Positions 33,687-46,288 of a DNA stretch of 64,000 nt are shown here, in pieces. The notes under the pieces were generated by a model, which made no database searches, was not told where the DNA came from, and saw only the letters and a list, made by a program, of their open reading frames with translations. The position numbers were made by a program, and so were the translations under genes. The number at the start of each line of letters is the position of its first letter. The stretch's first letter is position 1. Location: NCBI GenBank assembly GCA_020736575.1, contig JAGPYM010000001.1:2046001-2110000 (forward strand). The letters run 5' to 3'. This DNA comes from Thelonectria olida (lineage: Eukaryota; Ascomycota; Sordariomycetes; Hypocreales; Nectriaceae).

Positions 33687-36600
33687 GCACAAACTCGGCA
33701 CCTCCCTCTCCAACTCCACTTGAGGCTCAACCGTGGTAGCATTGGAAAAGACTCGGAGCCAAGAGCCATCGGCAACCGTCGCCGTCAACCTCATTGGGCC
33801 GCTCGCTAGCAACGACAAGGGAATATCTCGGAGGCGAAGGAGAAGCTTTGGTCTGGGCGTCGTGCAGAATGCGGGGGACCCGCCACCATCACGTTGCTCC
33901 CGCCCGCCGGTCCCCGTTGACGACGCGACTTGACTGACGCGGTTGCTGCCGTACGAAGCATTCAGACGTCAATCCCCACGGCCTGGTGCGGTCTGGGTCT
34001 TGCTCTTTCAGCCCCAGCTCCATCCATCTTCACCATGCATCATTTCCTTCGTCAACTCCCCCACCATTGCCACGAGGACGCATGCCTGGCAACGCCTTTG
34101 ACACCGAAGCTAGCCGGGGGATGCCTCTCATCTGCTGGGGCGCTTATGTAGGGCCCCTGTCAGCCAAATTCTGCTGCCGGCCACCGGCTTTCGTGTGACC
34201 GGATTATATCCCGGTGGGATATTATCTCTCGACTCCTTCAACCGAGCTCGCTGCAAAGAAAACCCCAGACTTTCCAGTTTTTGTCCCACGGGGAGACTGA
34301 TCAAGTGTGCCACATCGTGGCAAATCCAGGGAAGAGAAGAAGATACTCACATTGCATACGACAACATCATGCCACATTGAATCATTCAGTTCTGTCGCCC
34401 TCTTGCACCTTCTTTCTGCATGCGAGCACGGCATCCAACCCATCGGACACCTCCGTCTGGCCGAGACCAGGACAGGCGGCACGAATCCGATAAGGCGGGG
34501 AAGAGAAGTTGGCAATCTCCTCTCGTTGGTCGGCCGTCTCATTGGCTGCGTTGGATGTTGAAGACTGCTGCGTCTTCTTCTCCTGAAATATCATCTAACC
34601 AACGAATTACCATCGGGCACAAGCTTGACGACTTGGCTATCTCACATTGGGTCCCGGCTTAGACCTGACCGAGGCCTGATCGGGATGGTGCTGGAATAAC
34701 ACCTCGGTGAAGGATAGCTCACCGATCAGCCGCCATTCGGCCGAGAACCCAAATCCGAAGCGAGAACTCGACTTCATACATCCGAGGGCGTCAAACCATG
34801 CCTCTACGCCATGTCAGTGGACTAATTATCACATACGGAAGCGATCGGGTCCAACTTCTTTTTTGTCAACCTGTCCTAAACCCAGTTAGAGTCGAGCGCC
34901 GAAGCAGGATGCGTACGAATGCACCCTCCAACCAAAGACTGGTCATAGGCTTTCCAGCTCGAGTATCAGTGCACAGTACTTAAACTTGTCTACCTCCTCG
35001 CCAGGCTCAGTGGCTCGTTGCCGAAGAGACTATCACCACGTACAAGTAAGGGCCTTGTGATGTTAGTCACCAAAACGAAGGTCCCTCCAAGTAATTGGCC
35101 TCCTTCTCTAGCGTTGTGACTGCACGCGAGCTGCTGAAGTGCAGACGAAGGTCGTTTCAGATACCTATTTCTTACATGGAATCCTGTGGGATTGTTGAGA
35201 GCGAAGGAAGTGAGGTGAACAGAGCTTGAGTTCCCGTCCTGGGGATCAAGGCACCTCCCTACTCTGGCGAGATGCTGTTGGTACTTGATATATGCAATGC
35301 GTACGCTGAGATTCACACCGTAACTCTTGCGGGGCTGAAAAACTCATCTCCCAGCGCTCCATCCATCAGCCCCTTGTCTCGCGATGATATGTCTCCAAGG
35401 ATTCTGTACTTCGTACTTCGTACAGAACGTTGTAGCTTGCATCCCTAGTAGTTTCGTCACACGAGACCAAACAATCATCGGGTGCACCAGGTCACTCCGT
35501 CTTGTTCTAAGATGATCGCAGCTCCCTGGACCAAAGACAACCCGAAAGTGTGTCTTTGGGCCTCCACGTCAATGACCAACATTGGTATGTACGGGGTTTC
35601 GCAGACCCGACGAAGACAGTAAGCTTTCCAAGCCTTGCTTCCATGGGTGTGGGGTCGAGCAACAGGCTGGAGGCTGCTGCAAGAGGAGGCGCTTAGGTGT
35701 TTCGCTGATTGGTTCGCCCGCATCTGCGCGAACTATCACATCCCCAGTTGACATGGAGGTAAACGCGGCGGGTAAAAAGTGATGGTCTTTCTCAACAGCA
35801 CCTCCTCAGGCCTTAGCAGATACGGCCTGCACGAACAACTCAGCCCTCAACATCGATTAAGGGGCTAGCCAAGGGGCTTAAAGCTACCCGGCACCTTCTT
35901 CGCATGAGTTGAACAAGGGGTCAGTTTTCTCAGATTTTCCCTTGTACAGGATCGGTAACCAACAAGTCCGACAAGATGCATCTCCCAAGACGCTAGAGAA
36001 CAAAAAAAAACCACATCGTGTGGTTGCTTGTTGCGGTCAAAATCCACCAAAGCAGGATGTAGCTGCCTCCGTCGGGTTGCCTTAGCCATGCCATGATGAG
36101 TTGAAGCATAACAACACCGGTGACTCAGTGTGTGAGTCGAGGACTAGGCAGAAGACTCCCGTGAGCAGTCCCGACGACGAGATCGATTGCCGTCCCAGGG
36201 AGCCCGGAGAAAAGTTTCCAATTTTTCCCCCAGTCCTTCCAATGGTATGAAAGGAAAGGAAAGGCAAGTTGATGAGGTGTCCAGAGAAGGATTGCGAGTG
36301 ACAACTGCGTCATGCCGTGGAGCTGGGGTTGAGCAAGGCTGCATTGCCTGGGTTGCCTTCTCGCAAAGCTGCATCGGGTTCGCAATCGAGAAGGAGACAC
36401 AGCTGCAAGCACTCACCTTGTTGGTTCTCTGATTGCATGGGACGGAGGTAAGTACTCGAATGATACTAAACTGGTTTGCAGTTCGTATTGCTCCTGACAT
36501 GAGAATTGGGGGCGGACACCGCGTCAATCACTTGACAAAGACACAATGTACCACGCCTACCTGCGGTAAGGGTCACAAAAGACTCGATGCAGGATGCATG

Positions 36601-37720
36601 GCACTTTTTGCTTGCAATCACAGAAAGGCCGCAATCAGGATTTGATGAGCTGTTGGAAATATTAACCCACTGGCCAAGCCTTGGGAGAAATACCAAGCTT
36701 ATGCCGGCCGCGGCGGTACCTAGGTTGCATAGTTGGCCGCATGAGGCTTTTGACGGAAATCTCAGGCTGCAGGGCAAGAGACAGCAGTCCCTAAGTCTTT
36801 CTAGTAATGGTGGATGGGGTTCCAAAGGTTCCAGGATTTCGTCCACCCATGTTCACGATGTTTCCAAGTTCTGCAGGAAGCTAGATCCTCCGCTCCGGAC
36901 GCAGGAGGGGCTGAGGAGTCACATCTTCCGTCGACTAAAGATGCTGAGGGTGAGGGCGTGTGGTTATTCGGAGCAGACGCGGTGATACTTCAGGGGGGGT
37001 TGTAGACTTAAGCGCACGGGAGCTAGTTAGAAACTGAGAACATCGTAACCAACACGGGCGGGTTGGGACAGCGAAGCAACACTTAGCCACGGAAGCAACC
37101 GCAGAGGCTACTTTAGCAAGTTGCGTCAAAGATGCGGCCATATGACGTCGGCCGAACGAAAGAAAGTACCCCATAGGGCGAGACAAGGCAGAAGGCGAGG
37201 CGGATTCTCGGCAGATGGCATTTTGAGAGATTTCAGATCAGGAGACGCCTGGGTTGTTGGTTGGTCGAGTGGCCGCCGGGAGCGGCCAGAGAGTGCTGCG
37301 ATAGCCATGTCATGGGCTTCCCTGCTCAAGCGCGTTGCGTGAAGAGCAGAGACGATGCAGGATCGCGGAGGACAGCCGCGCATGCAACCATGGTGCAAGG
37401 TATCAGACGCCCCACCGCCAGATACTGCCGCGACTAAACACTGTGTACCTCAATATGCCGTGTGGGACACCGAGGATTGGCGGTACCTAACTGAGAACCG
37501 CGTTGTTGGCCAGTTTACACGGCCAAGTTGGGTCCGCTCAGGGGGGCCGTGCCTGTCCGCCTGGAGGAGGCCAGTTCATGACTGATTGGATCTTTCACGA
37601 ATTGGAAGTAGCAATCTGTGCCAACCTACCTACCTACCTACCTGGGTAGGTATGAAGTATGTGAAATGGTCCGCAACTTCCTTCCATTGCAGAGTCGAGG
37701 CTAAGGCAACCGCGGGGCTG

Positions 37721-37765
37721 GGTACCTGCTTCCTAGGTTCCTGCTTCCTAGGTTCCTGCTTCCTA
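37721..37765. repeat. Three tandem copies of a 15-bp unit
   Basis: Unit GGTTCCTGCTTCCTA repeats three times; the first copy has one difference (GGTACC). Confidence 0.9.
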
Positions 37766-40706
37766 CCTAGCTGCTAGGTGTTAGTCTAGATTTTACAACC
37801 CTACCTTCCGATTCACCCACGCCCATCCCACCTCCTTGATCGCATCATCCAAACCACCCAAATCATTCAGCTCGACACCCAGTGGCCAATCTCGAACTAG
37901 GGTCGTTGATCTTGGAGCTGCAGCTGTGAGCTGCCTATTTCGCCCATCAACCCATCCCGCTTTGCCTAACCTGCGATGTGGATATACGCATCCCGCCCTG
38001 GTGTAACTTGCAGCTCAATCATCACCTTCCTTTACATTGACCCCTCTCAGCCTCTCGCCCATCAAGTCCGCTCGGCTCATAGCCTCCCCCATCTTGCCCG
38101 CCCATCCTGACCTGCCATGCCGTCTTGTCCGACTTCCAAACTAACTCGGTCCGACCTGCTTCTCCACAAGTCGCCGACGACCCTATTCTACGGAGCAACT
38201 CGGCAGCAGACTAAGCATGAGGTGTCTTAGCCGGCATAGCCAGGTAGACACGGGACGGCATGATACAGCAGTGTACAACGTAAAACGGCGAGGCATGGAT
38301 GGCATGGTCTTGTGTACCAGCGCATCGCACGAGATTACAAAGCTTGCTAACTCCCGCAATGAGTGACACGAGTTCGGACAGGCCTGCATTGAGCAACGTC
38401 GCAATGCAGGCACTCCACTGTGCAACTCGCCCATCAAGGCCGTTTACCCCTTTGACACAGAAATGCAACCCATAGACAATGGCACCAATGCCACACACAT
38501 TTTCTAACCGCGTGTAAGGAAAGACCAACACCATTAATGCCGCCGGCAGCAATTTCGCGGCTGGCGGGACCACGTCTCGCCCAGGTCTCCAGCATTCTGC
38601 AGATGCCGATTCTGAGAACCTGACAAATCTGTTGGCTCATCACAAACAGATTTCTAGGTATGCTCTTGCGCATAATCTGGACCGTGTACCTACATGGATG
38701 TTGCTCTTGGCTGATACCCTGGTACTAAACCAGCAAACAAAGTCCAGTAAATCCGGCTTCTCATCCGCGCTCGTCGGCTGGGGAAAAGCGAACCGTTTAC
38801 GCGGCGGAATGATCCCTTTTATGGATTCTACGCTCATTAAATAGGATGGGTTTTAGTCTCAAACAATGTTGTGTGGTCTATGAGCACCAGTACGGGCACA
38901 GAGGCTTGTTCTGAGTTGATCCGTTAACTTTCCCGCCTCACTTCCTTCACAACGACGGTTCCTGATTAAACCTATCGCCGCTAAGCGGCCCTACACCTCG
39001 TGGCTATCCCGCAAGAGGTTAACAGACTTGGTTTCCCGAATCATGTGCAACATCCGCAGTCTCCACAAGGCGTCTAACGCCTCACACATCTTGATCGGCG
39101 AAAACGACGATGTTGAGATGGTGAGGACGCGAAGCCTCCTCCCACCAACCCTGTCCGTCATCCGAGAGGCGCCGAAGATCAAATTGAAATATGCATCCAG
39201 TGTGCAGTGACAATACATGAGTGAATGTTGTGGCGTCATGACACATGCTGTCCCACCACGTTGTCCGCACTTCCCGTTAGGTTTGGCAGAGGAAGACAAT
39301 GGCGTGGAGGGCGCAGGACTAGGGCCAAAACAAGCAAAAGACGTTGGGCCTACCGTTGCGGCAGTCAAAACGAACGATATGGCGGTCCAGAATGGCACTC
39401 TTGGAAGGGTCGAGATGTCACTATCACCAATGCAACAGCATCATCGTCTGCTTTGCTTATCGAGCCCTGACTATTACCGAGTGTCCAGTGGATGATGTGG
39501 AAAAAGAAGCGTTAGACGGTTCAAGATCGTCATATGGACATAATCAGAGCACCTCCTGCAGCAACTTCCTCTAGTCGGTGTCATGGCATGGCCTCTATTC
39601 GTCAAACTGCGGCTGTCGGAGTAAATATTTCCGGTTCGAGCAGCTGGTGGAGGGGATGGAGCAGGTGGACGATGCTTGCCGAGAAGACAAGAGCCCAATG
39701 GAGATGAGCAAGAGGTACGGAGTGAGCCATGGCATCCGCCCCGTCTGGCGTCTCTAGTGACGGCTCTCCTAACGGTTGCATCGTGTTGGTCGGGGGTTGC
39801 TCCCCGGTGAGAAACGGCCATGATTCAAAGGACCAGTGATCCCTGTGAGGTTTGATTCACCATCCCTAATCAACGATCGGCCATGGCTTCAGTGGTAGCT
39901 GTTCGGGTGTGGCTCCTTTTGATGCCCTTCCGGCTGTAGACGATGTCGATGGGCAACGTCCAACGTCCAACGCCCCATACCATGCCACACACACCCGCAT
40001 GCGCACCTGCGTCGGCACCCACAGTCACCATTCACCACGACACCAGTGTTTTCCCCCTCCCTCTAAATAACCAACCCAATTGAGGGGGTTGATATCCGTC
40101 CACAGGCGCACACCGCGTGGACTGCATGGTTGTCAAAGGGCCCGGTCCAGCCGCGCCTGTTGGTCTTCTCCCCACAACCACCAGACACCGACCGACATCG
40201 AGTGTGGACTGATGTGTCTTGACGTAAATCGGCCCCCCCGGCGGCGGACTGCCAACATGATGTTGCGTCCTACTTAATCTGGAGCCTGGTGGCTATATCT
40301 CCTCTCAAAGGCTTCACTGCCCCTCATCTCCATCCCCCGTCCCCTTTTGCGGCCTTTGCGGGGACAGACGGACGGCCGACAAAGAGCACACCCGAGCGAC
40401 GACTAACACCACGCTCCGAGCTTCCAACACGCACGCCCCCCCTCCCCTAACCAACCCTAACTAACTGCCCAACTAGCTAACCAACTCTTCCTGCACGCAG
40501 CGTCCCTAACCAACCCAGCTCCTGGTCTCGCAACAAGAGGAAGAGGCAGACACAACCAACACTCGACAAATTCCTTGCTCTCTCTGGGGGTATTTCGACT
40601 TTGCCCTCGTGCATTCGACAAGGCATCTGTGCTCAGAGTGTCATGGAAGGCAAACATCCTCGCTCACTGACAACTGTTGCCATTCCCTCGGGCCCGTATC
40701 ACAAAG

Positions 40707-40714
40707 TATATAAG
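40707..40714 (+). promoter_or_regulatory. TATA box of the small Cys-rich gene
   Basis: TATATAAG stands about 500 bases before the ATG at 41214. A C/T- and A-rich leader begins about 30 bases downstream, as expected for a transcription start. Confidence 0.5.
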
Positions 40715-41213
40715 GGCCGACATCTTCTGCCCTCTCACCGACAACCATCACTCACCCTCAAGAGCCTCCAGCACTGAATACCTACTACCAATTGAACAGT
40801 ATCACCGCAGAGTCTATCTTCTATAACTAGGAACTTGCCTCCTGTTGGATTGCCGCGACTCCCTCAAACCCTACCCGCCGTCCTTGTTGGCAATTCCCTT
40901 CTCTTGTGTCTTGACCACCTTTGAACCAACAAGCTTCTTTCTTCCCGCACGCAACACCAGCTTCTTCCGTCGGAACGTGTACTACCAAGCACACGACCAC
41001 TACACAAACTCTTCGGTTGTCGGCCTGTAACGACCTGTCAAGACTGAGCAGCTGTCAACTTGTGCTACCGGACCTATTCCTCGCACTGCACGCCGCCCTT
41101 TATCTATCTCGCCTGCGGACTATTTCCAGCAAGCCAACGCCGGGACAGCTACATTCTCAACCGTCTTCAACAACTGTTCTCTCAACTTGAAAGAAGTCAA
41201 GTCCTCGCCCATC

Positions 41214-41390
41214 ATGTGTCTCTGGAAGATGACTCAGTACTGGTCCCTGTGCGGTTGCACCTTGGCAGGCACCGAGTTCAAGCCTGGCAGCAGCTGCAAG
41301 TGCTCCAACGTTGTCTTTGACCAGGGCACGCAGAGCTGGGAGGGCTATTGCAATCGCCCTGAGTGTCCTAACCCTGCACAAGCGTCCTAG
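41214..41390 (+). CDS. Small cysteine-rich protein (58 residues)
   Basis: The frame starts MCLWKMTQYWSLCGCTLAGT and ends NRPECPNPAQAS, with seven cysteines (C2, CGC, CKC, YC, EC) in 58 residues. There is no signal peptide, so it is probably intracellular. Cys pairs could bind zinc, but no named zinc-finger pattern is met. The gene call is supported by context. A TATA box lies at 40707, and from 40646 to 41213 there is not a single ATG, so this is the first AUG of any transcript starting at that TATA box. Short fungal proteins beginning MC with a CGC motif are common but uncharacterised. Confidence 0.6.
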   Translation: MCLWKMTQYWSLCGCTLAGTEFKPGSSCKCSNVVFDQGTQSWEGYCNRPECPNPAQAS

Positions 41391-44300
41391 TAGGTTGGTC
41401 ACCTTCTATTCATGTCAACCCTCACTGAGAAGAGTTACAGTTAAGCTGACCAGTTCGGCCGATGCAGTGACCCTGCAAACCCTCGAAGGAGGGGTCAAAA
41501 ACTATGAAACAGTCAGCCTCGCGGCAGTGACAGCAACGTTGTGTTTGTTGGTTCTTCGATTCGCACAAGTTGCACAATCCTCAGCCAAGACCGAGAGGGT
41601 TCCAGACGTTGGGGTCTCGCATTAGACCCCAAGATTGTTCTTCTTTTTTGTTCTTCACTTACAACACTAGTTCGATCCCTAGATGGACCGTTATCTCCTA
41701 TGGCCGTTTGACAGTGACGGCCCAGGAGCAGCGACTCGCAAGAGACGACATTTCTGTCATTTTTCTGGAACTACACCAAGTTCCCCCACCCACTGTGTTT
41801 TTTCTCTTTTCTTTTTTTTTTTTCGCTCTTTCTTTCACTCCCTCAATATTCCTTATTTCATTTCATTTTCTTTCTTTCCACGGGCCTTTTCTAGCCATCC
41901 CTCACGGATGAGGCCTGCGGACTTTAAGTCAGACAGTATTAGTTCCTGAGCCATGTGTGCCCAGGAGAGGAGAGAAGGATGGGGGCAGAGCAGAGACGGA
42001 TTGGAGAGTGGGAAGGAGGAGTTGATTCAAGTGGGGGCCGGCGGGGGTGCGCGGATCAAGGATGAAGGGTGAAGGGGGCAAGAGCATTTGGAAGCAGGGT
42101 TTCCGAGACGTGCGTGCTTCTTGCCTTCCAGGTTTCGGTGATGGCTTCCCTTTTTATTACTTTTTTCTTCTGTTTTTTTCTTCTACTTTTTACTTTTTTC
42201 TTCTCCTTCTTCTTTTTCTTCTTCTTTTTCCTTTTCTTATCTCGCGTTCCTAGTCTCTCAATTGAATAACTCGAGTTACTTCATCCAATCTTTTTTCTTC
42301 TCATGTCGCCATCCTTGCAGATCGCTGGTGGTTCTTGCTGTGAAGTTACTTTAGCCCTGTGGTAGATGGCCCACACAGCCAGGCCAAATCTGCGACCCGC
42401 CCCATCACCCTTGGCCCATGCCAACGCCAACGCCAACGCTCTGCCCACACAGACAGACACGACCCATTGTCCAAGACGTTGCGACCAACACGGCGACCGA
42501 GAAGGCGACCAACAAAGGATCACTGGACTGCTGCTGCAGGCGGCCGGCAGAACACTCTGGAATGTCTTCCACAGCCACCATGTCACAGGTGCTGCCCATA
42601 CCGATCGGGTCGAATCCTTACAATCAACCGCAAGTCTGCCCTACGACTCTGCCTTGTCGCATGTCATCCTTTGCGGGGAGGTCGAACGATGTGAAGGAAT
42701 GTCATGCCTGCCCAAACAGAGACAGCCGCTCGGCAGATGAGATTGGCGCGTGGAGACGGCGGGCCATGTGGCGGCTGGCAGATCAATCACGATCAAACCA
42801 CTACAGACAAGTGACAGTCATCAAGTCCTGTCCTCAAAATCACGATGGACTGCGGCTGGAAAACCACTGTGGCCTTTCTCTTTTGTCACTTTGCGCGGCG
42901 GTGCATCGCATCGCATCGCATTGCATCAGCGGTCTGTCCGTCAAAGCTGTTTGTGGACACGAACAGAGTGGTCGGCTCCACCTCCCGATGCCGGCTCAGG
43001 TTTGGTGTTCCATGAAGAGCCGGTTTCATTGGGTCCTCTACGTGTTTGTTCCTCTCTTCGCATATGAGCTAGCGAGGGCAGGCCACTGGACATGGGGACA
43101 GCAAGCAAGAGAATGCATGGAACCAAGATTGGACATGGACGGCCGCCGAGACGAGACGAGAAGGTCATGCTCTTGGTGGTTGCACAAAGCAGACATGGCA
43201 TCACGCAGCAGCAGCCCATGGCAGCAGCGGAGACAACGGCGGCGCAGGGCGGACGGGAAAACGAAACGGTCAAATGATGCACGACTGCGTGGCTCTTCTT
43301 TGGCCTCCTCTTAGGTCCCTGGGTCAAAGTTAAGCGCCGACACCCGCATGGCGGCGCGCCTTTCTTCGCCCCCTGTCCTTGCTCCCTGTCAGACCTGCGA
43401 AGATCCCGGCCCATGGCGCGTTGGCGTTGGCGTTGGCCCCCAATCCCAATCCCTATTAGCTTCACGGCCGGGTCAGCTCTTTCAGCCAGCCAAGAATCGA
43501 GCAGCAGCAGATGAGGAGAGGAGGGTGCAAAGGGGAGAGCAGAAAAAAACCTGAACTAGAAAGCGGGCCTCTCGAAGCATCCGTATTTGCTTTTCTTGCT
43601 TCTTTCTTTCCTCTTTCCTTTTTCCTTTTCTTTTCTTTTCTTTTCTTTCCTCTCTCCTCCCGCTCGTTTTCCCATCACTCGCGCGTGCACCGAGAAAATG
43701 GCTGCTCGCGGAAACAAAGCGCCACAGGGGAAAAGAACAAACAAAGAACATGTCAATTCTACGAACAAAGACATTAGGCGAAGGCGTCGGGGCCGAGACA
43801 CCTTCTCTTCTCGGCCGTCCCCTATTTTCTTAACGCCACGCATCCCTCCACGCATCCACGTCGAATCATGTGATGAAAGCAGTTGGATTTCCTGGTTCGT
43901 TTAACTATGGGTTGGTAGGAAGGGTCGGCGGGGTTGGTGCGGTTCAGGACCAGGGTCTCATTGTCGGAGAGGGTCTTCGTCAACCTGTCAAACTTGGTGA
44001 AGGACCATGACGGCAAGTTTCTATGACTTCATACTCGTGCACTTACACTTGATAGAAAGGATTCCACCAGCCCCATCACCACTCTTATTTCCCACTTTTT
44101 CCGTTACCGGCCGACTATACCTGCCTGTGCTCTCTAAGTGAAGCGAGGCGCAGTTCGCAACCAACAGACTGAGACAGTCGACCGAAAGTGCTTTTGCCCA
44201 ATGGAGAAAGATATGTCCCAAGTGAGTAAGTCTAAGTGTATCGGCAACTCCCTAAATGGATTGGCAGATAGATTTAGTGGCAGGCAGGTATACTATCTGT

Positions 44301-46288
44301 GCGCGATATATGTCGGCCTGAGTTGGTTCAACGCATAGTTCTTCAACCAACACTCAATGACTATCTGGTTTCACGAAAACTTACACGCATAGCCACCAAG
44401 CAACCTGCGGCCATCCCACCAGTTTTGTTCATCACATCCTCGTATTCTGCAATGGTCGGTGTTTCTTCTCTCTTCCTTCCCACTCCTTCGCACGCCCCAA
44501 GAGACTACGCACGGCGGCGCGGTGCGGGACGGGACGAAGCCGCAGGAAGGAAACCGGCGTCAAGTGACGGGCAACATCATGCCATAGTCCAACACCAACG
44601 CTCTCTATATACGGGATGGCCGTGCTTTCTGTCGCTCGGAACTATTCAGTTCATGTCCTGTCAGTCAGCCTTGTCCCCCCCCCCGAGTTGGTTCTCGTGC
44701 TGCCGCGCACAACCGTGGTTCACCCCCATGCGAATGCCTACACGGATAGTCCCAACACCACAGTCACAATAAACACACACCCCTCCGACCTCCACGACGT
44801 ACGCAGTCCTTCCCGGCGAGCTTCACATCTCAATGTATCCTCCTTGCACCGCCCGCGAGCAATCCTTTTTTCACCAAATAGTTTCGTCTCATCCACGGCG
44901 GGTTCCTGGCAGGTTCGGCCACGGACCAACAGCCGCGAGCCGTTGTCATGTTTCAGAACCAGATCGGAGGCAGCTCCACTGTGCTGTGCCTGAATTTCAA
45001 GTGGTAATAAATTGTTATTCGTCCAGCACAACCCCCCGCCCACTCTCCGCCAACGTTGAGTTGCATTACATGATGGCTGGCCTGTCGAAAATAGATGAAA
45101 CAGAATGTATCGGCATCTCTTCCCATATAGTTTATCTACGTATTCTGTCACTTCGTACCTGCAACCTATCGGCGATGACTCTTTCGCCATTTTTTATGAG
45201 ACAACCTATACATAGTCCTAACACCTCTCTTCAACTCAGTGGGATGAGGCGAAGCTCACGTCCCGACTCGCTTTCGGCCACCTACTTTCAGCGCATGGTC
45301 GCTGATGGGGCCGCCACAGCCACAATGCCAACAATTCCGCTTCAAATCAACGAGGAGGATGAGCCCAGAGCTGAAGTCAAATCTCCCCAGGACCCGCCGA
45401 CTCTGATGACTTTCTTCAGGCTAGTTTCGAAATGAGGAAAGCCCTGTTTCTGTCTCATACATTCGTATTATATTCCCTCCAGGTTTCACAATGGCCCAAC
45501 TGCGCCTCGTCCTCGCTACTCAGCCCCAGACGTTTAGGCCATCATCAATCACGCCCCTTGGCACTCAGATGACAGTCACGGGAAGGGCCAGCTCAGTGAG
45601 GCTCAGCCATAGACTTGTACTCAGCCTGATCCTTCTTTTCAGCCGCATCCCCAAATCAAGCGGGGGTTTGCGAGGACGAAATTAAGAGTCGACTAAGACG
45701 GGCTGAGCAGCAAAAAGGAGGCTTTTGGGGGTTATCACACATTGGCGAAACTTCACACCATTCTCATCACCAACACGAAGGGTATCAGTGCTCAATTTTT
45801 CTCTTGCAAAATAGGCCAATCCATCCGAGTTCTGCGAAGCTGCTCCTGTTCCGTGCCCCCTGCCTTTTGCCGGTCTTGATACCAATCTGGATCATCATCC
45901 TATATGTCGTTGCAAACCCCCACCTTTACTGCTTCTTCTCCATCCCTTTTCGATATTGTACATGTCGGCTATTACACTGCTCCAGGCGCTTTTCAGGCTT
46001 CCACCCTCCCGCCGTCATTCTGTGGGATTGCTTCTTCTTGTGGGTTTTGTTTTTTTGGTGTAATTTTTAAAATTTTTCTCGCTTCACGCCAACCTCTTTT
46101 TCGCGTCTATAGATGCTCCGACCGCCCCCAGTTGAGGAAAAACTAAAAACCATAAAAACTGATGACAACCCGTGTCACGTATGCATTATTCAATCAAAAG
46201 AAAATTAATCATTGGCCGGCGAATTAGGGGAACTATGTCATAGGGTATCAGTTGCGTAGTCCTCCAAAGCTTGGTTGATGTTGACTCA
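41391..46288. other. Gene-poor region, right part
   Basis: About 4.9 kb. Long T/C runs occur at 41801-41885, 42150-42245 and 43590-43660. Frames of 200 and 298 codons exist but lack any protein character. The right end should hold the RPB1 3' region. No RNA gene was found. Confidence 0.5.

Larger units (their letters stand above)
32648..41213. other. 8.6-kb gene-free stretch of the gene-poor region
   Basis: No protein family is recognised on either strand. The stretch contains a (CA)n run at 33666-33686, a palindrome with CCTACC units at 37624-37656, a 15-bp tandem repeat at 37721-37765, a TACTTCGTACAG motif at 35414 and long C/T-rich tracts between 40.3 and 41.2 kb. Open frames of up to about 135 codons overlap each other and look like chance. 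The right end is the promoter and leader of the gene at 41214. Confidence 0.5.

Noticed and set aside
38211..39398. 120- and 135-codon minus-strand frames
   Set aside because: I tried joining them as exons of a membrane protein but found no convincing splice signals or conserved segments.
41668..41682. B-box-like AGTTCGATCCC
   Set aside because: Flanking stems do not pair; not a tRNA.
42418..43314. 298-codon open frame, plus strand
   Set aside because: Composition is unlike a protein (dense Arg/Cys/His/Ser, no ordered hydrophobic pattern), no family features, and parallel frames are also partly open.
44833..45435. 200-codon open frame, plus strand
   Set aside because: No domain, no conserved-looking segment and no promoter context; it overlaps another open frame on the minus strand.
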